Source: Bacillota bacterium (GTDB taxonomy: Bacteria; Bacillota; Sulfobacillia; Sulfobacillales; Sulfobacillaceae). Taken from it: a stretch of DNA of 64,000 bases. Positions 37,462 to 46,453 of this stretch are shown here, in pieces. The DNA lies in assembly GCA_026627385.1 (NCBI GenBank), contig JAPNUR010000012.1:24229-88228 (forward strand). The letters are read 5' to 3'. The first letter of the stretch is position 1; the number at the start of each line of letters is the position of its first letter. Under the pieces are notes generated by a model. The model had not been told where the DNA came from, ran no database searches, and saw only the letters and a program-made list of their open reading frames with translations. Made by a program: the position numbers and the translations under genes.

Positions 37462-37483
37462 AGGGGAAGGGAGACCTTCCCCT
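37462..37483. terminator. Hairpin between pfkA and the Etf oxidoreductase gene
   Basis: AGGGGAAGG / CCTTCCCCT forms a 9-bp stem with a GAGA loop, followed by CGTTTAT on the plus strand. It lies between two convergent stops and probably ends pfkA transcription; the T-run is weak. Confidence 0.55.
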
Positions 37484-37486
37484 CGT

Positions 37487-39496
37487 TTATGAAGAAATCA
37501 GCGCGGCGTCCTCGGCTGTTTCCAGACCGACGGCCACTGCCAAGAGTTCGGCCATATCCACGACGCGGAGGGCATTCTCCACCCCCATCGCGGTGACCGA
37601 GGCGCTAAACATCGAAACATCTTTGGGACAGGCCACGACAAAGTAATGCACATCCGGAAGGGTCATGGCTTCGCGGATGCGCTGGTTGGCAGGCCGGTCG
37701 GTGATGTTGGTCTCTTCCATCCAAATCCGGCCGCCCCCCGCCCCACAGCAAAAGCTTTGCACCCCGTGGCGCGGCATCTCCACTAATTCCACACCTAAAC
37801 GCTCAAGCAATCGGCGCGGTGCCTCCACGATCCCGTTCCACCGGCCTAAATAGCAGGGATCGTGATACGTGGCGCGCATCGACAACGGCCTCACAGTGAG
37901 CCGTCCCGTCTCAATCAACTCTAGAAACGCCTCCGTGTAATGCCGCACCTCTCGGTGAAAGCCCAATTTCTGATATTCGTTTTTCAGCGCGTTCAACGAA
38001 TGCGGATCCGTCGTAAAGATCCGTTGGTATTGTGCTTGGTTCAACGCCTGAATATTTTTCTGCGCCAATGTTTCAAAGAGCCCGTATTCCCCAATGCGCA
38101 GCGCTTCGTTGCCGGCATTCACCTCCCCTTCGTAGAGAATGCCAAAATCAACCCCGGCTTGGTGCAATAACCGGGCGATCAGCTGGCTTAACCGCTGCAC
38201 CCGGGGATCCAGTGCCGCAAAATCGCCGACAAACCATAACCAGTCGACAGGTTCCTTTCGTGCATCTTTAATGGGAACGTCAAGCCCCTTAGCCCACGCT
38301 GGTCGCTTGCGGGCGGGCTGGCCAAACGAATTGCCTTGGCGATCCCAGGCCACAAGCACCTTTTGCGCATTGGCCTCAATGTCGCCGTCTTCCAACAAGG
38401 CCGCCCGCAATCCGACAATCTTGGGCACGTGCTCAATGAACACAGGACAGGCCTCCTGGCACGCGCCGCAAGTGGTGCACGCCCAGAGTTCGTCTTGGGA
38501 AATCACCTGCCCCGCAATCGGCGGGGTGTCGGCATTCCCCACCGTCTTGGCCGCTAGTTGCTCATTGAGCGCATCGCGCAGCTTCAAAATCACCATTTTG
38601 GGCGATAGCGGTTGACCAGCCGCGTGGGCAGGGCACACTGCCTGACATCGACCACATTCCGTACACGTATAGAGGTCGAGGAGATCCTTCCAGGTGAAAT
38701 CATTAAAGGTGCGAATAGCCATGGTGTCTTCCGGCGGCTGGGCGAGGAGCGCCCCCTTGGGACCTAAATTGCGCAGGAAAATATTAGGTACTGCCGCAAA
38801 AATATGAAAATGTTTGGAATAAGGCAGGTAGGCCAAAAAGGCCAACACCACGCCCATATCCATCACATAACCCACGGCGTAGCCAATGCTGGCGGCAGTA
38901 GGACCAGTCCAGCCGAGCCTCAGCCATACACGCGACAGAGCCCAGCCCAAAAAGTGCGACCGCGCCACTGGGTCCGCCACATGGAGGACTTCGCGCGCCA
39001 CAAAAGGAAAGAAGGAATCGTGAATGACAATGCCGACAATAATGGCGGCGATGAGTCCCAAAATCAGATACGCGTCTTTTTCGTCAGACCCGTGAAAACG
39101 CGCAGGGCGAATCACCAAGCGGTTATAAAGGGCCATGAGAATGCCGAGTGCCACCAACAGGACCCAAATGTCCACCAAGGGCGCCAGGACGCGCCCGACG
39201 GTAAAGCCGGGAAAGAAAATTTCGCCGACCGTTTCCACGATGTCAATGAGCAACACCACAAAGCCGCTAAAGATGAGGTAATGTAACAGGCCCGAATACG
39301 TGATGCGAAACATGCGGCGGTGAAGCAGGACATGCTCCACCACCGACTGTACCCGTGCCCCCAAGCGGTCCGTGCGCTGAGCGGGCCTTGCACCTTTCAT
39401 CACCCGAATGAGCGTGGCCAGGCGTCGCATAAATAACCCGCCGCTGACAAGAATCATGGCCACCGTAAAGATCATGAGGACGGTTCGCACGGTCAC
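37487..39496 (-). CDS. Membrane Fe-S oxidoreductase, EtfAB:quinone oxidoreductase (EMO) type
   Basis: 669 residues. The first ~240 form five or six membrane helices like the NarI/DsrM cytochrome b domain. Two ferredoxin-type motifs follow (CTECGRCQAVCP and CTTCGACQEACP), then a HdrD/GlpC-like part with CCG cysteine motifs (HDPCYLGRWNG, SFCCGAGGG). This layout matches the DUF224-type EMO proteins that pass electrons between EtfAB and menaquinone. GTG 39496 shares a base with the etfA stop (TAGTG), so coupling is tight. As last gene of the operon it supplies the membrane exit for electrons from sulfur oxidation. The direction of flow is inferred. Confidence 0.85.
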   Translation of the reverse strand: MTVRTVLMIFTVAMILVSGGLFMRRLATLIRVMKGARPAQRTDRLGARVQSVVEHVLLHRRMFRITYSGLLHYLIFSGFVVLLIDIVETVGEIFFPGFTVGRVLAPLVDIWVLLVALGILMALYNRLVIRPARFHGSDEKDAYLILGLIAAIIVGIVIHDSFFPFVAREVLHVADPVARSHFLGWALSRVWLRLGWTGPTAASIGYAVGYVMDMGVVLAFLAYLPYSKHFHIFAAVPNIFLRNLGPKGALLAQPPEDTMAIRTFNDFTWKDLLDLYTCTECGRCQAVCPAHAAGQPLSPKMVILKLRDALNEQLAAKTVGNADTPPIAGQVISQDELWACTTCGACQEACPVFIEHVPKIVGLRAALLEDGDIEANAQKVLVAWDRQGNSFGQPARKRPAWAKGLDVPIKDARKEPVDWLWFVGDFAALDPRVQRLSQLIARLLHQAGVDFGILYEGEVNAGNEALRIGEYGLFETLAQKNIQALNQAQYQRIFTTDPHSLNALKNEYQKLGFHREVRHYTEAFLELIETGRLTVRPLSMRATYHDPCYLGRWNGIVEAPRRLLERLGVELVEMPRHGVQSFCCGAGGGRIWMEETNITDRPANQRIREAMTLPDVHYFVVACPKDVSMFSASVTAMGVENALRVVDMAELLAVAVGLETAEDAALISS

Positions 39497-40452
39497 TAGC
39501 CCGCCCTCCCTTGCAATTTTTCGGTCAAGATCGGCATTAATTCCAGCATGTCGGCTGTCGCTCCATAGTGGGCGACGTCAAAAATTGGCGCATTGGCGTC
39601 GCTGTTGACCGCAATGATCAAATCCGCATCTTTCATCCCTTGAAGATGTTCCGGTGCACCGCTAATCCCCAGAGCCAAATAGACTTTGGGCTTGACGGTC
39701 TTGCCGGACTTGCCGACCTGGCGCGACCTGGGCAACCATCCGGCATCCACCACCGGCCTCGAGCAGCTGACCATCCCGCCTAGAGCGGCTGCCAGCTCCT
39801 CGGCTAGTTCGAGATTGTCGGGATCCTGGATACCGCGGCCCACACTGACTAAAATGTCGGCTCGGGTAATGTCCACATCGTTACCGGCATCCGCTTCAAT
39901 GACCCGCCGGCGCGTCATGTTGAGCGCCGAAGGCGCTGACACCTCGTGCATGGTGGGCGACCCACGACGCCCGTCGCTAGGCCAGGAGCCGGGAATCACG
40001 GTCACCACCGCCCCCGTCAACGGGACCTCGACCTCCGCCGCCAATTTGCCGCCGTAGACCTGACTTCGGGCCACCACGGTCTCCCCGTCGATCGCAAGGT
40101 CGGTGCAATAAGCAACCATGGACCAGTTGCGCCGGGCCGCCACTGACGCCCCAAGGTCCATGCCCATCGTGGTGTTAGGGACCAACACGAGATCCGTCGG
40201 ATTTTGAAGAATATTGAGGAGCGCGGCTTCCGCCAGTTCCGGATGATATTCCGCTAATAAGTCGTCTTTCACGACATAGGCATCGTCCGCATCAAGATTT
40301 TGCAGCGCGTCAGCTGCAGCCGGTCCAAATCCCGCCACCGCCACCGGTCGGTTCACCTGTTCCCCTAATTCACGGGCTTTGGTGATTAACTCCCGACTAG
40401 GGTCGCTAACCCGGCCGTTTTCGAGTTCCGCCACCACCAGAATATGACCCAT
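39496..40452 (-). CDS. etfA: Electron transfer flavoprotein subunit alpha
   Basis: 318 residues. The C-terminal FAD-binding domain of EtfA is clear: SGKTVKPKVYLALGISGAPE, then DADLIIAVNSDANAPIFDVAHYG. The N-terminal domain begins ILVVAELENGRV. ATG 40452 is preferred; the longer frame overlaps etfB. It begins 5 bases after the etfB stop and is coupled to the membrane oxidoreductase at its 3' end. EtfAB heterodimers shuttle electrons from dehydrogenases to membrane acceptors. Here the nearest candidate donor is the Hdr-like complex encoded upstream. Confidence 0.93.
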   Translation of the reverse strand: MGHILVVAELENGRVSDPSRELITKARELGEQVNRPVAVAGFGPAAADALQNLDADDAYVVKDDLLAEYHPELAEAALLNILQNPTDLVLVPNTTMGMDLGASVAARRNWSMVAYCTDLAIDGETVVARSQVYGGKLAAEVEVPLTGAVVTVIPGSWPSDGRRGSPTMHEVSAPSALNMTRRRVIEADAGNDVDITRADILVSVGRGIQDPDNLELAEELAAALGGMVSCSRPVVDAGWLPRSRQVGKSGKTVKPKVYLALGISGAPEHLQGMKDADLIIAVNSDANAPIFDVAHYGATADMLELMPILTEKLQGRAG

Positions 40453-40457
40453 CCTTT

Positions 40458-41219
40458 TCAACCCCTTAGTAGCTTTTTCTCTTCTAAAATCGCCACGATG
40501 TGGTTTGCCACCGTCTCTACATCGTCGCCCCACATCTCGGCATGGCCCCCTGACTCGGGCTTATAAAGCCGACGCACCGTCACCACCGGAGTCTCCCCGA
40601 CGCTATCTTCCACCTCGTCAATTTCCGCCGATTTCTGCACTTGGCGCACCTTCGCGATGGTGACATAACGGGGCGGCTTGCGCGCTGCTTGAATCCCCAA
40701 AAGCGCGGGGCAGGCGAGATCAAATTCCGCCATCTTCCCCCCGGAGTATTCTTGGACAAAGCGCACGCGGTCTTGGGCGACATGCACGTCCCGCACCACC
40801 GACGCATGCCCAATTCCCATCAATCCGGCCACAAGACCGGCAATTTGACCGTCAAGGTCGTCAATGGCTTGCACCCCGGTCAAAATGAGGTCAAAGCGCT
40901 CATTTTGACAGTAACGGGCTAACAGTTGAGCCCGTTGGCGGTTTGTGAGCGATCGAGAAAAGTCGCCCACAATCTTCACTGCTCGGTCAACGCCTTTGGC
41001 CAGTGCCGTGTACAGCATGGTATCCACATCACCCGTATCCACCGCCACGGCCGTAACATCGGCGCCGTCCTCTTCTTTAATCAACAGCGCCTCCTCCAAG
41101 GCCTGATCATCCCATTCGCTGGGCACAAAACTCATCTCGTCCAATGGCAGTGCCCCATCCTCCACCTCGAGGTCCTCCACCAAATCTGGCACATCCTTCA
41201 TCAGTACCGCGATTTTCAT
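40458..41219 (-). CDS. etfB: Electron transfer flavoprotein subunit beta
   Basis: 253 residues, the usual EtfB length. The N-terminus MKIAVLMKDVPD and the central LILTGVQAIDDLDGQIAGLVAGL motif identify EtfB, which binds AMP or a second flavin. GCAGGAGGG precedes ATG 41219. It lies directly between the GAF gene and etfA in the sulfur operon. Whether it is the bifurcating type cannot be settled by eye. Confidence 0.92.
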   Translation of the reverse strand: MKIAVLMKDVPDLVEDLEVEDGALPLDEMSFVPSEWDDQALEEALLIKEEDGADVTAVAVDTGDVDTMLYTALAKGVDRAVKIVGDFSRSLTNRQRAQLLARYCQNERFDLILTGVQAIDDLDGQIAGLVAGLMGIGHASVVRDVHVAQDRVRFVQEYSGGKMAEFDLACPALLGIQAARKPPRYVTIAKVRQVQKSAEIDEVEDSVGETPVVTVRRLYKPESGGHAEMWGDDVETVANHIVAILEEKKLLRG

Positions 41220-41243
41220 CGCATTCCCTCCTGCTGCTTTTGT

Positions 41244-41759
41244 TCAATACGGCCAATGGTTGGCCACCAGCCCAGCAATCGCTTGAATTCGCTCAATTTC
41301 TACGAGGCCTACGGACGCATCAGGGCGATGCCAGCGCACTTCAAAGACGGCCGCCAGCCGCTGTTGGCGCACTAACGGCACGGCCACCGCCTGGGTCACG
41401 CCCACCCATCCTCCGAGGTAGTCGGGCAGGGCGCGAGGATCGCCGAGAAATTGCACCGCCCCCTCACTTGCTGCCATCCCGGCCAAGGGGGCTCGCCACG
41501 CCACCGTCAGCGGTCCCGTGATCCCTGCCCCGGCCACGACGGCCAACCGCGTCTCAGGTTGGCTAACCACATAAACCGAGATTCCAGTCTCATGCCCCAC
41601 CATCTGATGCACGAGCCCCGCCACTCCCATGAGTCGCGTGGCCCACGGCAGGTCATGAAACGCCAAGCATTCCTCGGCCAACGCCAGCACTGGCTCCGCC
41701 GTCCCCGTCTCCGGGGTCTGGGCCAGGCTGGCCTTCCACCACCGCTCGATGCGATCCAT
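41244..41759 (-). CDS. GAF domain protein
   Basis: 171 residues with a single GAF-like fold. A helical N-terminus is followed by MGVAGLVHQMVG, VTQAVAVPLVRQQRLAAVFEV and a closing helix, a pattern common to GAF small-molecule sensors. There is no output domain and no obvious cysteine pair. ATG 41759 overlaps the stop of the upstream dsrE-like gene by one base. Within a sulfur-oxidation operon it could sense a metabolite or redox signal and act by protein contact; no ligand can be named. Confidence 0.7.
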   Translation of the reverse strand: MDRIERWWKASLAQTPETGTAEPVLALAEECLAFHDLPWATRLMGVAGLVHQMVGHETGISVYVVSQPETRLAVVAGAGITGPLTVAWRAPLAGMAASEGAVQFLGDPRALPDYLGGWVGVTQAVAVPLVRQQRLAAVFEVRWHRPDASVGLVEIERIQAIAGLVANHWPY

Positions 41760-42139
41760 TAAAAACTGATCACCACGTCGGCTTCGGCAGCCATTTCGTT
41801 GAGGGCGGTACCACCGACCACCCCGTCAATGGCGATGAGGTCGTCGACGGTACAATCATTCAGATCAAGACTGGGTGCACAAACGTAAAGCTTGACCCCC
41901 GCTTCCCGCGCCTGATCGATAAAAAACTGTAGGGTGGAGCTTTCTCCGCTAGACTTGATGCGCAACGTTTCGGCAACACCTTTTTTGAGCAAGCTTGTCG
42001 CCGTAATCGTAAACACCATGGACGATTCGTGATCCATGAGTGCGGCTGTCGTGGCCAGAAAAAAGGGGGACGCGGAACGTTCCGGGGATTCTACTCCATG
42101 GGTCACAATATAAAGATATTTCTTGACTTCTTCCGACAC
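41759..42139 (-). CDS. DsrE-family sulfur carrier protein
   Basis: 126 residues of the DsrE/F/H-like fold: a YLYIVTHG strand, FFLATTAALMDHE, and a conserved Cys in GVKLYVCAPSLDLND where DsrE-type carriers hold persulfide. GTG 42139 follows AAAGGAGG by about nine bases; a longer frame overlapping tusA is rejected. It sits directly after tusA, fitting sulfur hand-over from TusA. A second DsrE-like gene opens the operon. The exact DsrE subtype is uncertain. Confidence 0.82.
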   Translation of the reverse strand: MSEEVKKYLYIVTHGVESPERSASPFFLATTAALMDHESSMVFTITATSLLKKGVAETLRIKSSGESSTLQFFIDQAREAGVKLYVCAPSLDLNDCTVDDLIAIDGVVGGTALNEMAAEADVVISF

Positions 42140-42162
42140 GCGGGTAACCTCCTTTCTCCCGT

Positions 42163-42402
42163 TTATTTGGTGCGACGCAACAAAAACCGGTAAACATGCT
42201 CTTGTTCTTCCGCCAACAAGAGCTCGTGCCCCGTCGAGTTTGAAAACGCCCGAAAATCCGCCAGAGATCCCGGATCGGTGCACAACACCTCAATCACTTG
42301 CCCCACTGCCACACTTTGAAGACCTTTCTTGGCTCGAAAGATTGGCATGGGGCAGGCCAATCCCTTGGCATCGACGACTAATGCGACAGACTCTGTTTCC
42401 AT
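42163..42402 (-). CDS. tusA: TusA sulfurtransferase
   Basis: 79 residues with the TusA signature GLACPMPI; Cys17 carries the persulfide. The rest fits the two-layer TusA fold (GQVIEVLCTDPGSLADF, STGHELL). ATG 42402 has GAGGAGG about 10 bases upstream. In sulfur oxidisers TusA is a central cytoplasmic persulfide carrier that feeds DsrE-type proteins and the Hdr-like pathway. Its place between the lipoate ligase and dsrE-like genes supports that role. Confidence 0.95.
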   Translation of the reverse strand: METESVALVVDAKGLACPMPIFRAKKGLQSVAVGQVIEVLCTDPGSLADFRAFSNSTGHELLLAEEQEHVYRFLLRRTK

Positions 42403-42424
42403 CTCACAAACCCTCCTCTATGGC

Positions 42425-43489
42425 TTACGCTTCCACAACCAATGTTTGGCCGTGTTCCATCGCGTTCATGATGTCGTCCACGCTGACCCCAGGCATATCA
42501 AATGTGGGCCAGAGCCGGGACAGTTGCTCACGAATCACCCGGGTATCGCCAGGCATCCCTTTGACCGCTTCGCGGACAACCCTCATCGCGTCTAACGGCT
42601 CCACAAAGAAATCGCCGCTAACCACGAGGTCGTCGATCACGCCGTCAGCCTCCCGCCAAATCACCCGCACGAGGCCGCCTGGCGCCTTATGCACCCCTTC
42701 AAAGAGCCGCACCCCGTCACGAATCTTAATTCCCGCCTGCACATATCCCTCCGACTGGTACACAAACTGCGAATCAAATAAGTACCGGCGATAGTAGGCG
42801 AGTCGCTCGCGCTCAGGCGCCGTTAATCGATCCTCGATGATGGGCTCCTGCAACAATTCGCTAAATGCCTCGACCAGGTAACGCGTGGCCGTCTCTCGGG
42901 TTGGAGCCCGCTCCCCCAATTCTCGCCGCACCGTCGTCATGTAATCCTCCAAGGAGGAGACGAGCTTGTCGCGGAATTTTTCGGAGGGCACCTTTAATAC
43001 GCGGGCCATCGCCCGGACATCAAAATCCATCATGAGACTACCCACCAGCACATCAGCATGACCTATGCTGCCAGCGCCAGTGCCTCCGATCTTGCGCGGA
43101 CCCACGACAATGTCATTGACCGGCCTGTGTTCGGCCCGAATGCCCATGCGGCGGTAGGCGGCCACCGGGGCGGCGAGAAAATACGAGTAAAGGGCGTTCG
43201 TGGACCAATGGCGCCGCGGCATAACGAGGTGCCAAAAAATTTGGTCGTGATCGAGCCATACCGCACCTCCCCCCACCATCCGCCGCCCGATGGGAATCCT
43301 CTGGGTTTCGCAATAATCCCGGTCAACCTCTCGACTGGCCACCTGGTGGTAGCCCACGCACACGTACGGCGTTTTCGGGCTCACGGTCACGAGGGTGACG
43401 GGCTGATCCGCGGTCATGAGCTCCGCCAGCGCGTGATACACGGCTTGAGATTCTTCGGCCGCAACCGTGCCTAAATCGAGGTAGCGCAT
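42425..43489 (-). CDS. Lipoate-protein ligase for LbpA
   Basis: 354 residues of the LplA/BPL superfamily: RRMVGGGAVWLDHDQIFWHL corresponds to the RRxSGGGAVYHD loop, and PRKIGGTGAGS has the catalytic Lys. A C-terminal region of about 100 residues follows. ATG 43489 is nine bases after GGAGG and one base from the lbpA stop; longer frames are not supported. It should attach lipoate or octanoate to the two LbpA proteins encoded just upstream. No LipS-type sulfur insertion genes are in the window, so either free lipoate is used or they lie elsewhere. Confidence 0.88.
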   Translation of the reverse strand: MRYLDLGTVAAEESQAVYHALAELMTADQPVTLVTVSPKTPYVCVGYHQVASREVDRDYCETQRIPIGRRMVGGGAVWLDHDQIFWHLVMPRRHWSTNALYSYFLAAPVAAYRRMGIRAEHRPVNDIVVGPRKIGGTGAGSIGHADVLVGSLMMDFDVRAMARVLKVPSEKFRDKLVSSLEDYMTTVRRELGERAPTRETATRYLVEAFSELLQEPIIEDRLTAPERERLAYYRRYLFDSQFVYQSEGYVQAGIKIRDGVRLFEGVHKAPGGLVRVIWREADGVIDDLVVSGDFFVEPLDAMRVVREAVKGMPGDTRVIREQLSRLWPTFDMPGVSVDDIMNAMEHGQTLVVEA

Positions 43490-43490
43490 C

Positions 43491-43967
43491 TCACGCCTCC
43501 TTGGGCGACTGGCGAGAGGGGTTTTCATCCGCGCAGCGAAGACACGTGAGTCCCTCCGCGTGAAGTTTCTCGCGGTACGCCGCCACGGCTGATTCCCCCC
43601 GCAAAAGACCACTTTCTTCGAGCGCCAGCGTTGTTGGCGCCAATTCAACAAGCCACGCGCCGTAGGGATCCTGATTAATGACGTTGGGGTTTTCCACCAC
43701 GCGGGGATTATGGGCCACTACCTCTCCATCCAGCGGGGATGGCACCGGGCCCACCCACTTGGCGCTTTCTATCGTGGCCACGCTCTTTCCGGCAGTCACC
43801 CGCCTTCCGGTGCGTGCTCGCACATAAAGAATGCGGCCCGCCCGTGTTTGCGCCGGATCGGTCATTCCCAGATGCACATGGCCATTGCCCAGGTCCTCCA
43901 CCCAAACGTCCCGCGTCACGTCATACCAAAGGCCGTCAGGCAATTCACAGGCAAATACAAAAGCCAC
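43491..43967 (-). CDS. lbpA: Lipoate-binding protein LbpA (GcvH-like), copy 1
   Basis: 158 residues with a GcvH fold; Lys70 in IESAKWVG is the lipoylation site. VWVEDLGNGHVHLGMTD and the ENPNVINQDPYG loop are as in glycine-cleavage H proteins, but no glycine-cleavage genes are near. In sHdr operons such proteins carry sulfur on lipoate instead. GTG 43967 has AAAGGAGG upstream. A tail after residue ~120 holds a CLRC pair that the second copy lacks. Confidence 0.9.
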   Translation of the reverse strand: MAFVFACELPDGLWYDVTRDVWVEDLGNGHVHLGMTDPAQTRAGRILYVRARTGRRVTAGKSVATIESAKWVGPVPSPLDGEVVAHNPRVVENPNVINQDPYGAWLVELAPTTLALEESGLLRGESAVAAYREKLHAEGLTCLRCADENPSRQSPKEA

Positions 43968-43988
43968 GGCGCCCCTCCTTTCAGGTGT

Positions 43989-44432
43989 CTAATGGGTGCA
44001 TTGGATATGCTCTTCATCCAAGCGACGACGGTACGCTTCCACGCCGTCAGGCCCAAACACCAGGGATTTTGATCCGTCGGCCCAATCCGTGGGTCTTACG
44101 CGGATCAGCCAGCCTTGCCCATAGGGATCCTCGTTCACCAAGTGCGGCGCCGACTTCAACGCCTCATTCACCGCGACAATCTCGCCTGCAATGGGGGTCG
44201 GGATAGACCCCACCCATTTCCCACTTTCTAACGTGCCAGCGCTCTTCCCTTGTGCTAATGTGCGTCCCGGAGATTTTAAGTTCACCACGATGATTTTGCC
44301 GGCCAAACTCTGGGCAACATCCGTCATGCCCACGACGACCGTGCCGTCCGATTCGGGCCCTCTGACCCAAACGTGCTTTTCCGGCCAGTACCATAAATCC
44401 TCCGGCAAATGACAACCCTTCACGTCGCTCAT
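43989..44432 (-). CDS. lbpA: Lipoate-binding protein LbpA (GcvH-like), copy 2
   Basis: 147 residues; the lipoylation site is Lys72 in LESGKWVG. VGMTDVAQSLAGKI and the LVNEDPYGQGWLI loop match the GcvH fold. ATG 44432 follows AGGAGG. It lies directly upstream of copy 1. The two share the core but differ around the lipoyl Lys (ESGKW against ESAKW) and in their tails, so they may serve different steps or partners of the Hdr-like cycle. Confidence 0.9.
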   Translation of the reverse strand: MSDVKGCHLPEDLWYWPEKHVWVRGPESDGTVVVGMTDVAQSLAGKIIVVNLKSPGRTLAQGKSAGTLESGKWVGSIPTPIAGEIVAVNEALKSAPHLVNEDPYGQGWLIRVRPTDWADGSKSLVFGPDGVEAYRRRLDEEHIQCTH

Positions 44433-44475
44433 GCCAATCCTCCTCTTATCCCGCTCAGGACCGGGTTATGACGTC

Positions 44476-45753
44476 TTAAAGCGGTGCGTCCACTAAACCC
44501 ATGGCGTGGGCGAGCAGCTCGGCAATGTCTAGGACCTTTAACTCGCCGGCGTGGCCAGTCGATTTCACCGCATCTTCAAAACGCGACACCTCATACGGGC
44601 ACGTCACTGCGAGAATTTCGGCCCCCGATTCCACCGCTTCGCGTACCCGCCGCTCAGACAGCCGCATGGTCAAGCGGTCCGATGTAAAGCTGTCCATCCA
44701 CATGCCGCCTCCCCCACCGCCACAGCAATAGGAATTCTCCCGACACCGACCCATTTCCACCAACTCTAGTCCGGGAATGGCCTGAAGGAGTTGACGGGGG
44801 GCTTCGTATTCCCCATTGTGGCGTCCTAGATAACAGGGATCATGAAACGTCACACGGCGATTGATGGCCCGTGAAAAGTCCATTTGCTGAATTCGCGGGG
44901 CGAGAAATTGGGTGTAGTGCCGCGTGGGCCACTCTCCCCCGTACTTTGGATACTCGTGGCGGAAGGCATTGAAGGCGTGGGGATCTGTGACAACAATTTC
45001 CTTAAAGGTGTATTTCGAGAGCGCCTTAATGTTGCTTTCGGCCAACATCTCAAACAATCCGGATTCGCCTGCCATCCGTTGGGAATCCCCGGAACATTTC
45101 TCTTCGTTTCCTAAAATCCCAAAGTCTAGAGACAACGCATGGAAAATGCGGGCCAGCGCCACGGACGCGTCCTTCCCTCGCGGATGGTAGGAGGGATAGC
45201 ACTCGACAAACCACAGGACATCCACCGGCGCTTTGTGCTGACTCATGATGGGGACCGGAACCCCCGCCGATTTAACCCAATCCGCACGCTTGCGTGCCGG
45301 CTCGCCGAGCGGATTGCCATAACGCGCGGTGTTTTCGAACGCGGTCAGCAACTCTTGCGGCGCGTGCCCATCCATCACCGCTTTCTCGCGCACGCTGGGC
45401 ATGATGTGAATCATGTTGACCTCTTTGGGACAGACCCGAAGACAATCGCCGCAGGTGGTGCACAGCCACAGGTCATCACTTTCAAACAACGACATTCCCA
45501 GTTGTGTGCGCCGAAAGACCTTGCGCGGTGAGTAATCGCCGACGACATCCACCGGACACACGGACGTGCATTTGCCGCACTGATAACAATAACCGAGTGA
45601 TTCCGCCCCGGGAATGGCCGTAACCTCCTCTAAGACGGACAAGTCGTACTCGGAAATGACGCGCGGCGCGAACATGCGATTCCACGGCCCATTCAGTTCA
45701 ACACCGTTGACTACAGCCACTTCGAGCTCGATCGGCGTAGCCTTCTCAGCCAA
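44476..45753 (-). CDS. Fused Hdr-like subunit HdrC2-HdrB2
   Basis: 425 residues. The N-terminal part is HdrC-like with two [4Fe-4S] motifs, CYQCGKCTSVCP and CTTCGDCLRVCP. The C-terminal part is HdrB-like: one degenerate segment (WFVECYPSYHPRG) and one intact CCG motif (HDPCYLGRHNG, then SYCCGGGGGG). In many sHdr clusters hdrC2 and hdrB2 are separate genes; here they are one polypeptide. TTG 45753 is supported by GGGAGGGG and overlaps the upstream stop by 8 bases. It is part of the Hdr-like complex that oxidises LbpA-bound sulfur, in which sulfite release is the accepted model. Confidence 0.88.
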   Translation of the reverse strand: MAEKATPIELEVAVVNGVELNGPWNRMFAPRVISEYDLSVLEEVTAIPGAESLGYCYQCGKCTSVCPVDVVGDYSPRKVFRRTQLGMSLFESDDLWLCTTCGDCLRVCPKEVNMIHIMPSVREKAVMDGHAPQELLTAFENTARYGNPLGEPARKRADWVKSAGVPVPIMSQHKAPVDVLWFVECYPSYHPRGKDASVALARIFHALSLDFGILGNEEKCSGDSQRMAGESGLFEMLAESNIKALSKYTFKEIVVTDPHAFNAFRHEYPKYGGEWPTRHYTQFLAPRIQQMDFSRAINRRVTFHDPCYLGRHNGEYEAPRQLLQAIPGLELVEMGRCRENSYCCGGGGGGMWMDSFTSDRLTMRLSERRVREAVESGAEILAVTCPYEVSRFEDAVKSTGHAGELKVLDIAELLAHAMGLVDAPL

Positions 45754-46444
45754 CTGACTTCCCCTCCCATCGATTCAGCCCCAGCAATATGCGCACCACC
45801 ACATCAAAGGACGGCAACACCTGAGTAAACTCCTGGCTCAATTTCCACGACGCCATGGTAAACATGTACACGCTGTAGATCACAGCTAACGCCACCACGG
45901 TCCGAAAGGGCGCCAGTGCCTCGGGCAAGACGCGCATGCTGTCAAGCACGGCATCTAAATGACGGCTGGCCTCGCTTATGGTGCGATATAAGTGCGCGAG
46001 GGGTTGGCCCGCCAGGACTGCCGGATTGTCGATGACCAGCGCCAAGGCTCCGGTCTGGCTCACGGGGCTATACACCCAACGCGCCCACCAGACAAGGTGG
46101 GGATGCCTGAGATGCGCCCAGTAGGTGAGCCAGTCAATTAACCATGCCGGCCGGGATTCGAGCGCTGTCGCCGCATTCATGATCGCGTCCATGTCTTCGA
46201 TTTCGATAAAGGTCTGCATGCGGCGTAGCCAGGGTTCCCACTTTAGGCGCTCTTCCGCTGACAGTCGCCGAGTAACGAGCGCCAAATCCCAAAACATGGG
46301 CCATGTCACCCAGTGCTCGCGCACCAGAACATGCCGCCGTTCGAGATCTTCTCCTAAACCGTCCCAATATTCGGCAGTCAGCCATGGCCCCGCCTTATCA
46401 AAGCATTCGCTGAGGAATGCCGCATCAATGAGTGGCGTTTTCAT
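45746..46444 (-). CDS. Conserved sHdr-cluster protein of unknown function
   Basis: 232 residues, Trp-rich and mostly helical, with one hydrophobic stretch near residues 180-200 (VVALAVIYSVYMFTM). No known domain is recognised. Its place between hdrA and hdrC2B2 corresponds to the conserved hypothetical gene of sHdr clusters (hdrC1-hdrB1-hdrA-hyp-hdrC2-hdrB2). It overlaps the next gene by 8 bases and starts 9 bases after hdrA, so it is probably made stoichiometrically with the complex. Confidence 0.75.
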   Translation of the reverse strand: MKTPLIDAAFLSECFDKAGPWLTAEYWDGLGEDLERRHVLVREHWVTWPMFWDLALVTRRLSAEERLKWEPWLRRMQTFIEIEDMDAIMNAATALESRPAWLIDWLTYWAHLRHPHLVWWARWVYSPVSQTGALALVIDNPAVLAGQPLAHLYRTISEASRHLDAVLDSMRVLPEALAPFRTVVALAVIYSVYMFTMASWKLSQEFTQVLPSFDVVVRILLGLNRWEGKSVG

Positions 46445-46453
46445 CGATATCGC

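Noticed and set aside
43989..44432. Glycine cleavage H protein
   Set aside because: The fold is GcvH-like, but there are no glycine-cleavage genes nearby and the setting is an sHdr operon with a dedicated ligase, so LbpA is the better call.
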